NCBI RefSeq assembly: GCF_923868895.1
Contig: NZ_OV350343.1
Location: forward strand, 2,976,001-3,040,000
DNA: 64,000 bases
Origin: Halomonas sp. TD01
Lineage (GTDB): Bacteria > Pseudomonadota > Gammaproteobacteria > Pseudomonadales > Halomonadaceae
Direction of reading: 5' to 3'
The stretch's first letter is position 1. The number at the start of each line of letters is the position of its first letter. A program made the position numbers and the translations under genes. The notes under the pieces are model-generated. The model saw only the letters and a list, made by a program, of their open reading frames with translations, was not told the origin of the DNA and searched no databases. This document shows, in pieces, positions 10,015 to 17,300 of this stretch.

Positions 10015-11435
10015 GCTTGGCTCTCCATGTCCATATCCGCGCTCATAAAAGGGGCAAGGGCTTTACGGGTGCCAGCAAATTTGCGGCGAATTTCTTCGTA
10101 TTCATCCTCGGCGTTGCTATCAAACACGTTGCCGCCACAAGTTTGCACGTAAGCGCTTTCACCATTTACAAAGACCGTACGAATGGGAATCGCAAAGGTG
10201 CAGTCGCCGTTAAAAGAGAACTGTCCAACCGCGCCGCCGTAAGGGCCACGACCGTCAATTTCTAAATCATCAATGATTTTCATTGCTTCGATTTTTGGCG
10301 CACCCGTCAGCGTGCCCGCAGGGAAGTTGCTGGCGAGGGAGGTAAACATATCTTCGCCCTCGGCAATAATGCCGACAATTTCACTGGAGATATGTTGCAC
10401 GTGGCTAAAGCGCTTGATGTCCATTAGGCTACGTACTTTCACCGTGCCAAATTGTGCCACCCGACCAATATCATTGCGGTGTAGATCCACAATCATATTG
10501 TGCTCGGCAATCTCTTTAGGATCGTTGAGTAGCGCACGAGCTAACTGCGTGTCTTCTTGAGGGGTTTTGCCACGAGTGGTGGTGCCTGCCAGCGGGAAGG
10601 TCTCCATCTCGCCCTGGCGTAGCCTGAACAGAAGTTCCGGGCTTGCGCCAATCAGCTTTTGCTCACCGAATTTCACGTAGTACATCTGTGGCGACGGGTT
10701 AATGGTGCGCAACTGATCGTAGAGCGCCAACGTATCGCCTTTAATACTAAAGCGCTTTTTAAAGCCGACTTCGCACTGGAAAACCTTACCGTCGATGATG
10801 TCCTGCTTCACCTTGGCTACCGCTTCGGCGTGCTCTTCGCGGCTCATGGTGTCGCCCTGCGAGGTGATATGCAACGAGCCAGGGGGTAAATCATCAGCGT
10901 CGATCAAGGTTTGCAGAAACTCGTACCGGCTGTTGTCGTAATAAAAATAGGTCACTTCCCCGGTCATTTTGTCGAGAATCAAACCGTCTTTATAAAGACC
11001 AAACCGAAACGTGTCGAAATCGTCGCTAGCTTTCAACGTTAACGAAGGCTCAAAGTATTGCATAGCGTCATAACCAAGATAACCGCTTAGCCCACCCGCA
11101 TACTTACGAGAAATAATATTCTGCGGGATCAAGCTGCGCAGCAGCTCATAAGGGTTATCGCTTGGATAGTGGTTTGCATTACCGTCACGATCTTCAATGG
11201 TCAGCGTGCTGCCATTGGCGTAAAGCGTGTATTCCGGATCAAAGCCAATAATGGAGTGGCGTGCCATATGGCTATCTTCACCCAGTGATTCCAGCATGTA
11301 GCAGGTATCAAATTGGCGTTCAATTTTTTGAAACAGTGCAAAAAAGTCACAGTCCGCCGCCAGGGTGACGTAGTGAGGCTTGCGCGGCAGCGTAAAAGGC
11401 TGTGGACCTGATGAAGTAGGCGTAGTCGTCGTCAT
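10011..11435 (-). CDS. trpE: Anthranilate synthase component I
   Basis: Converts chorismate plus ammonia to anthranilate. The 474-residue protein has an N-terminal regulatory region with MLESLGEDSHMARHSIIG (about 48-65), whose LES motif is the tryptophan feedback site in TrpE proteins, and a C-terminal chorismate-binding domain with PLAGTTTRGKT, NMIVDLHRNDIGRV, FPAGTLTGAPKIEAM and a final GGNVFDSNAEDEYEE. It begins two bases after the trpR stop and overlaps trpG by four bases, so trpR-trpE-trpG form one tightly packed operon. A PabB alternative is disfavoured by the LES motif and the operator. Confidence 0.9.
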   Translation of the reverse strand: MTTTTPTSSGPQPFTLPRKPHYVTLAADCDFFALFQKIERQFDTCYMLESLGEDSHMARHSIIGFDPEYTLYANGSTLTIEDRDGNANHYPSDNPYELLRSLIPQNIISRKYAGGLSGYLGYDAMQYFEPSLTLKASDDFDTFRFGLYKDGLILDKMTGEVTYFYYDNSRYEFLQTLIDADDLPPGSLHITSQGDTMSREEHAEAVAKVKQDIIDGKVFQCEVGFKKRFSIKGDTLALYDQLRTINPSPQMYYVKFGEQKLIGASPELLFRLRQGEMETFPLAGTTTRGKTPQEDTQLARALLNDPKEIAEHNMIVDLHRNDIGRVAQFGTVKVRSLMDIKRFSHVQHISSEIVGIIAEGEDMFTSLASNFPAGTLTGAPKIEAMKIIDDLEIDGRGPYGGAVGQFSFNGDCTFAIPIRTVFVNGESAYVQTCGGNVFDSNAEDEYEEIRRKFAGTRKALAPFMSADMDMESQA

Positions 11436-11437
11436 GA

Positions 11438-11731
11438 TTAATCGGTCCGTGAAGTGGGTGACGATATCGAAGTGGGTAACGTTGAAGTGGGTAATGCAGT
11501 TAAGGCGCGTGAGCCGCGGGAAACCGTGGCAATACCAACGCCCAGAGTTTCGGCAATTTTGCGGTGGGGGACACCTTCACGCAAAAGCTTAAAAATCTGT
11601 AGGCGCTTGCTGATTTCTTGGTACTCTGCGGGCGTTAACAGGCTGGCTAGTGCCTCGTTCATTGCCTCTGGCGAGTCAATGGCAAGCAAATAGCGTATTA
11701 AATCAGCCTGATGGTCATCATAAAATGACAT
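11438..11731 (-). CDS. trpR: Trp operon repressor TrpR
   Basis: Small helix-turn-helix repressor that binds DNA when loaded with tryptophan. The start is set at 11731 (MSFYDDHQADLIRYL), giving 97 residues. Characteristic parts are LASLLTPAEYQEISKRLQI (about 30-48, the TrpR-superfamily signature) and the helix-turn-helix VPHRKIAETLGVGIATVSRG (about 56-75). The tail is a short Leu-Pro-Thr-Ser repetitive stretch without known function. It is the first gene of trpR-trpE-trpG, with only two bases before trpE. A clean TrpR operator lies about 47 bases upstream of the start, so the operon should be autoregulated. Confidence 0.9.
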   Translation of the reverse strand: MSFYDDHQADLIRYLLAIDSPEAMNEALASLLTPAEYQEISKRLQIFKLLREGVPHRKIAETLGVGIATVSRGSRALTALPTSTLPTSISSPTSRTD

Positions 11732-11777
11732 AGAGTGAGGCCACCGTATTGCCACTAAAATAAGTGAATAAAATGCT

Positions 11778-11795
11778 GTACTAGCGTACTAGTAC
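11778..11795. promoter_or_regulatory. TrpR operator
   Basis: The 18-bp sequence GTACTAGCGTACTAGTAC has perfect 7-bp arms (GTACTAG / CTAGTAC) around a 4-base spacer. Its two CTAG cores are 8 bp apart, exactly the spacing in the E. coli trp operator (ACTAGTTAACTAGT). It lies between trpR (leftward) and the antiporter gene (rightward), and overlaps the proposed -10 box of trpR. Confidence 0.88.
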
Positions 11796-11821
11796 GGTAT
11801 CTTATTGCTCAGCGAAGTCAA
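11794..11821 (-). promoter_or_regulatory. Candidate sigma-70 promoter of trpR-trpE-trpG
   Basis: On the minus strand TTGACT (11816-11821) is followed after 16 bases by TACCGT (11794-11799). The -10 box touches the TrpR operator, so a bound repressor would block RNA polymerase. The -10 match is moderate. Confidence 0.5.
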
Positions 11822-11849
11822 GCCGTTTGTGTCAATTTGAGGAAACCCA

Positions 11850-13748
11850 ATGACTGGCTACTTTATTCAAGCGTTTATCTACCTTATCGCAGCGGTGATT
11901 GCCGTTCCCCTTGCCAAGCGGTTTGGACTTGGTTCGGTGCTGGGTTATCTGGTCGCAGGGGTAATGATTGGACCTGTGCTGGGACTGGTAGGCCAGGAGA
12001 CCACAACAATTCAGCACTTTGCTGAGTTCGGCGTTGTGATGATGCTGTTTCTAGTCGGTATGGAGCTTGACCCAAAAGGGTTGTGGGCCATGAGGGTGAG
12101 ATTGATAGGGATGGGTGGTTTACAGGTGCTGATAACCGCCGCTGCAGGTACCGCTATTGCCTGGTGGCTAGGGCTTGTTTGGCAAACATCTTTAGCCATA
12201 GGCTTGATTTTTGCGCTCTCCTCAACGGCGATTGTGCTGCAAACCTTAAACGAAAAAGGGCTCACGAAAACAGAAGGCGGGCGCAGTGCATTTTCGGTGC
12301 TGCTATTTCAGGACATCGCGGTGATTCTGATGTTGGCGTTGATTCCGCTATTGGCGCTGCCCGAGCTAATGGGAGAAGGTGGCAATTATGCTGAACATGG
12401 CAGTCTTAGCCTTGTCGAGGGTATGTCTGCATGGCTCCACGGACTGGTGGTGGTTGGGGCTATCGGTATCGTGATTATTGGTGGGCATTACCTTGGCCCT
12501 ATACTGTTTCGCTATGTGGTTTCTTCAGGTTTGAGAGAAGTGTTTACGGCTGCCGCATTAATGCTAGTGATTGGCATTGCTGCGTTGATGGGGATTGTCA
12601 ATTTATCCCCTGCGCTTGGTGCGTTTCTAGCCGGTATCGTACTCGCTAACAGCGAATTCAAACATGAAATTGAAGCCAATATTGAGCCGTTTAAGGGGCT
12701 CCTGTTGGGCCTGTTTTTTATCACGGTAGGGGCAGGGATAAACTTTCAGGTATTTGCCGAGCAGTGGTCAACGGTAGTAGCCCTCGTAATCGCCGTTATT
12801 CTTGTAAAAGGCATCGTTTTGTTTGGTTTGGCATTACTGTTTCGTGTTCGAAGCAGTAATGGCTGGCTGTTCACGTTAAGCCTTGCCCAGGCAGGGGAAT
12901 TTGGATTTGTGCTGTTAACTTACAGCGTGCAGAGCAACGTTATTCCTGTTGATGTATCGCAATTACTTTCGCTGGTTGTCGCGTTTTCCATGTTTGTAAC
13001 GCCGCTGTTGTTTATTGCCTATGACCGCTTAGTGTTGCCGCGCTACCAAACAGCTGAAAACGACATGCGCGATGCCGATAAGATCGAAGAACAAGCGCCG
13101 GTGATTATCGCCGGTGTTGGTCGTTTTGGGCAGGTTGTTTGCCGTCTGCTAAGGGCAAATAATATTCCCATCGTGGCCTTGGATCTCGAGATTAAGCAAA
13201 TTGAACTCCTTCGCCATATTCGTATTAAGAGCTACTTTGGCGATGCCAGTCGTTCAGACCTTTTAGAAACCGCGGGTATTGCACATGCGCGAGTGATGGT
13301 GGTGGCGATTGATGATCGCGAGCGGGCTGTTGATATGGTGAAGCACGTAAAGCATTACTATCCCAACGTTTGGGTATTGGCGCGTGCATTTGATCGTGGT
13401 CATGGATATCAGCTTCGCGAAGCGGGCGCTGACGATGTGACCAGAGAGGTTTATCACTCTGCACTAGAGCTGGGCGGACATACGTTAACGGCAATGGGTG
13501 TACATCCCATGCGTGCTAAGCAGATGACCGACTCTTTTGAGCAGCACGAAAATGCCCATGAAGATGAGCTGTTTGAAGCCTGGAAAGAAATTGAGGAAGG
13601 TATTAACTTTAGCCCGCGTTATGGCGAACTGTTTATGAAACTGGAAGAAGCGCTGAGTACGTCCATGCAGCACGGCTGGGATGAGCTAAATCAAACAGAA
13701 GAGCCTGTATGGACGCCACCTGAACAGGCATCTGAAGGGAGCCGCTAA
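11850..13748 (+). CDS. Kef-type potassium/proton antiporter (CPA2 family)
   Basis: A 632-residue inner-membrane protein with an N-terminal Na+/H+-exchanger domain of about 12 hydrophobic segments (residues 1-390; for example GSVLGYLVAGVMIGPVLGL and LSSTAIVLQTLNEKGL) and a cytosolic TrkA-N/Rossmann domain starting near 415 (VIIAGVGRFGQVVCRLL, GDASRSDLLETAGI). The absence of an RCK-C domain and the helical tail match KefB/KefC, glutathione-gated K+ efflux systems that protect against electrophiles. No KefF/KefG flavoprotein partner gene is adjacent, so gating cannot be judged. GAGGAAACCCA precedes the ATG. It is transcribed divergently from trpR. Confidence 0.85.
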   Translation: MTGYFIQAFIYLIAAVIAVPLAKRFGLGSVLGYLVAGVMIGPVLGLVGQETTTIQHFAEFGVVMMLFLVGMELDPKGLWAMRVRLIGMGGLQVLITAAAGTAIAWWLGLVWQTSLAIGLIFALSSTAIVLQTLNEKGLTKTEGGRSAFSVLLFQDIAVILMLALIPLLALPELMGEGGNYAEHGSLSLVEGMSAWLHGLVVVGAIGIVIIGGHYLGPILFRYVVSSGLREVFTAAALMLVIGIAALMGIVNLSPALGAFLAGIVLANSEFKHEIEANIEPFKGLLLGLFFITVGAGINFQVFAEQWSTVVALVIAVILVKGIVLFGLALLFRVRSSNGWLFTLSLAQAGEFGFVLLTYSVQSNVIPVDVSQLLSLVVAFSMFVTPLLFIAYDRLVLPRYQTAENDMRDADKIEEQAPVIIAGVGRFGQVVCRLLRANNIPIVALDLEIKQIELLRHIRIKSYFGDASRSDLLETAGIAHARVMVVAIDDRERAVDMVKHVKHYYPNVWVLARAFDRGHGYQLREAGADDVTREVYHSALELGGHTLTAMGVHPMRAKQMTDSFEQHENAHEDELFEAWKEIEEGINFSPRYGELFMKLEEALSTSMQHGWDELNQTEEPVWTPPEQASEGSR

Positions 13749-13797
13749 AACGGCAGGTGCAGAGAGGCGCTTAGCATATTGAGATGGCTAAGGGCGC
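13749..13797 (-). pseudogene. Fragment: 3' end of a beta-barrel gene like the one at 20477-21046
   Basis: About 49 bases immediately after the antiporter stop match the 3' end of the outer-membrane-protein gene (20479-20530) with only about five differences over the first 45 bases, in the same orientation. The match then stops abruptly. It is a relic of a duplicated or displaced copy, next to an rhs fragment. Confidence 0.8.
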
Positions 13798-13807
13798 TAT
13801 CTATTGA

Positions 13808-14034
13808 GGTAGTGTTGCTCACCGGCGCTGTGGGGGCTGCGCAATGCGATGTGATCCAACTGGCCCGTGGCGGTGTAGCCACGCTCTAAGATCAGTGGCT
13901 GGGTGTGATCGCCGCTGTTTACGCTTCGCTTAGGCGGCGCTGGGTCTCGCGGTGCAGGGCATCGGGTTCGAGGGCGATCTCCAGGTTGAGGTCGGGGGCG
14001 CTGAGACCGTGCAGGTGGCCGCTGCCGTAGGTGT
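13808..14034 (-). pseudogene. Fragment of an rhs core
   Basis: This stretch is closely similar to the Rhs repeat region at about 15794-16030 (for example GGTAGTGTTGCTCACCGGCG and CGGGTTCGAGGGCGATCTCC occur in both), same orientation, with point differences and a small deletion. It has no start, no open reading frame of significance and no C-terminal tip. It is a displaced rhs remnant, likely left by recombination between Rhs copies. From 14035 to 14154 nothing recognisable is present. Confidence 0.88.
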
Positions 14035-14154
14035 ACCTAAGTTTGATGTGATTGAGTCATAGTGAATAGCGCTGATTGTGATTGCCCTGCAACCGCCAAG
14101 GAATACAGCACAGTGCCCCCCTGGCGGATTGTGACCTGGCACTATGTCCTCATC

Positions 14155-14367
14155 TTACTTCTTTAGCCTATGTTTTTTTAAAAACTTGAGTATATAAGAG
14201 ATCAAAATCCATCCACCGACGGCTAGCACTGCAGCAGCTGGGATTACCCGCTCATCTCCTAACGTCATTCCTTTTATTTTTCCGCTTACCAGCACACTCA
14301 CACCCAAAGTAATAAATAAAATTCCAAGGGAAAAATTAGCTATATCATTCCATTTTTTATTTTTCAT
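14155..14367 (-). CDS. Small two-helix membrane protein, candidate immunity protein for the Rhs tip
   Basis: A 70-residue protein starting MKNKKWNDIANF. It has two hydrophobic stretches likely to span the membrane (FSLGILFITLGVSVLVSG, about 12-29, and VIPAAAVLAVGGWILISYIL, about 42-61) and a basic C-terminus. The ATG overlaps the stop of the vgrG-rhs gene in an ATGA arrangement, with GAGGAG just upstream, so it is translationally coupled to the toxin tip. It is visibly AT-richer than the Rhs core, as is usual for swapped tip/immunity modules. Position and size suggest an immunity protein; no family was recognised, so the function is inference. A GTG at 14376 is an alternative start. Confidence 0.7.
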   Translation of the reverse strand: MKNKKWNDIANFSLGILFITLGVSVLVSGKIKGMTLGDERVIPAAAVLAVGGWILISYILKFLKKHRLKK

Positions 14368-17300
14368 CGCCCCCACTCCTCTGGACTAAACTCTTGACCA
14401 AAGACATAGCCAAAAGCACCAGATTTATTTGGTGTCGGAGGCCCAGGCAGAGCACTTCCAATAAAGTCTAAGGCAACTCCTTGCACAGCCGGACTAGCAA
14501 TGGCAGTTGCCGCTCCTGGCGATACGGTCGCAACACTGCAGACGGCCTTAAGGCTGAGCTGATTAGCACTTGCGGCGACAGCACTGCTCGCTCCTGCTGC
14601 CACTTTTGCGGCCCCCGGCGCGGCAGCGCCTGCCATGGGCATGCCTAAGGCTCCTGCTGCCGCTGGCAGCGTAATATCATTTCTCGAAGCGCCCTGAAAG
14701 ACTAACGCATCCCGCATTTGTGGGTCTTTAGCAAAGGCTGACATGCTGGAGGGGAAGAGTGCGCCTATACCGGGACGGTAATCACCTCCTGTCATTACTT
14801 GCCCCATAGGCTCTGGTGACGGCAGTGGTATATTCGCACCGTGTTTTTCTAATGCCTGAGGACCGTAGGCGCCGCTTACGCTATTAAACCCAGCCCCAAA
14901 CAACCCCAACGGATCCACCATGCCTGTCGGATTGGTGACGTAGCCATACAAGTTTGTGCCGCCCCTTAACCCAATCGGATCCTGGCTGATATAACGCCCC
15001 TGCTCGGGGTCGTAGTAGCGGTGTCGGTTGTAGTACAGGCCACTCTCTTCGTCGTGCCACTGGCCTTGGAAGCGGATCGGTTGGGTGACGCCACGCACGG
15101 CGCGTTGGTTGGTGACGGCCGCCCAGTCATCGGGCTCGGCGAGCCAGCGGGGCTGGCCGTTGGGGCTGAGCAGTTGCAGCGGGGTGCCCAGGGCGTCGGT
15201 GATATAGGCGCTGAGTTGCGTGTCTTGGTTGCCTTGCGGGTCTTGGGTTTCATCAATGCGTAGCATGGGAACAAAACTGCCCGGTTCGTAGACCACCGTG
15301 GTGCGTTGGTGGTTGGTCTCTTCCCGTACGATGCGGTCGCCGTCCCAGCCGTAGTGGGTGGTGGCGGTGGTGCCATCGGTGTGGCTCACGGTTTTGTTGA
15401 TGCGGCGGCCCAGGGCGTCGTAGCGGTAGCTGGCGTGGCGGGTATAGCCCAGTTTGCTGATGTGGGTCAGTTGCACCAGCCGGTTGGCGCCGTCGTAACC
15501 CAAGGTGAGGCGCTCGCCGTCGGGGTGTTCGCGATGGATCAGATTGCCTGCGCCGTCGTAGCGGTAGCGGGTGCCGTTAAGCTGGGCGAGCTGGTTGGTG
15601 GCATTAGGTGTGGAGCTGCTCGCGGCACTGCGGTTACCGGCGGCATCCACCGGGTAGCGGTGGGCATCGTGGCCGTGCTGGCTGCCGATTAAGCGCCCGG
15701 CCTTGTCGTAGTTATACGCAATGGTCGGGCTGGTTTGGCCTTGCCCTTGTGAATGCTGCTGGGTGCGGAAGGTCATTCTGCCCAGGGCGTCGTATTGGTA
15801 GTGTTGCTCACCGGCGCTGTGGGGGCTGCGCAATGCGAGGTGATCCACCTGGCCCGTGGCGGTATAGCCACGCTCTAAGATCAGCGGCTGGGTGTGATCG
15901 CCGGTACTAACGCCGGTACTGAGGCTCAGGCGGCGCTGGGTCTCGCGGTGCAGGGCATCGGGTTCGAGGGCGATCTCCAGGTGGAGGTCGGGGGCGCTGA
16001 GACCGTGCAGGTGGCCGCTGCCGTAGGTGTGCCAGTTAAGGGCCGGTAACTCGCCGAACTGGCTGGCCTGGGGCGCGCCGGTAGCAGTGAGTGTGTGCTG
16101 GTGTTGCCAGCTCCACGCCGTGTGTTCGTTGGTGGCGCCTTCGAGGCTGGCATGGCGTTGCTGTTCGCCGATCATCCGTTGGGCGTGGTCGTAGCGGAAC
16201 GTGACTTCGCTGTGGTCGTTGGTGACGCTGTCCAGTTGCCCATGGGTGCCCCAGTGGTAGTGTTCACTGCTGGCGGGGGCGTGCTCGGTGGCGGGCAAGT
16301 GGCGGGTGATAAGACGCCCGGCGTTATCGTAGTCGTACCGCGTCACTAGTGGCTGGCCGTCAGGGCCGGGGCGGTTGGCTTCCACTCGCTCGATCAGTTG
16401 CCCGGCGTCGTCGTAGCGGTACTGCTGTTCCCGGCCATCGGGGCCGGTCTCGCTGGCGAGACGGTCCATGGTGTCATAGGTAAAGCGGTACACCGCGCCG
16501 TTGCCCAGAGTGAGTTCACTGAGTCGCCCAGCGTCATCGTAGGCGGTGTGCTGCTGACTGCCGTCGGCCTCGATGCGCTGCACCGGACGGCCGTGGTCAT
16601 CATAGAAGATCTGTTGCCGGAACCCGTGGGGCCCTTCCAACTCGACCAGCCGCCCTTGAGGGTCCACATGGTGGTGCCAGTAATGTCCGTCGGGGAGTTG
16701 GGTGGCGACTCGCTGGCCGCGTTCGTCGTGCTGGGTGCGAGTCGTCTCGTTCAGGGCGTTGGTGACACTGGCCAGATAGCCGTGGCGGTCGTAGGTGACG
16801 GTGGTACGTTGCTGGGAGCAGTCGGTCTGGGCGGTGATTTGGCCCAGGGCGTTGTACTCGCGCTGGTGGGTGGCCCCAACCGCATCCGTCAGCGTGGTGG
16901 GCCGGTCAGGAAGTGACGCGTTCTCATAGGCGAAGGCGGTGGTGCCTTCTGGCCCAGTGACAGAGATAGGATGACCACGGTCATTGCGTTTGATCTGCCA
17001 GCGCTGATCGTCGGGGCCGTCGAGGCGCATCGGCTGTCCCAGGGCATCCCGTTCGATGGTCCAGCGGCTGCCATCCGGGGTGGTCTGGCCGACCACCTGG
17101 CCGTGGTCGTCGCGCTCGATCAGCGTCTCACGCCCTAGCGAATCAATCGTGGCCACCTTACGCCCGGCACGGTCGTAGCGGAACTCGATGCGTGAGCCGT
17201 CGGCGCGGGTGTGGGCTGTCCAGCGTTTGCCGGGGCCGCTGCCCACAAAGTGGAAGCGCTCTTCGCGGCCCAGGCTGTCGGTGACCAGGGTGTGATCCAC

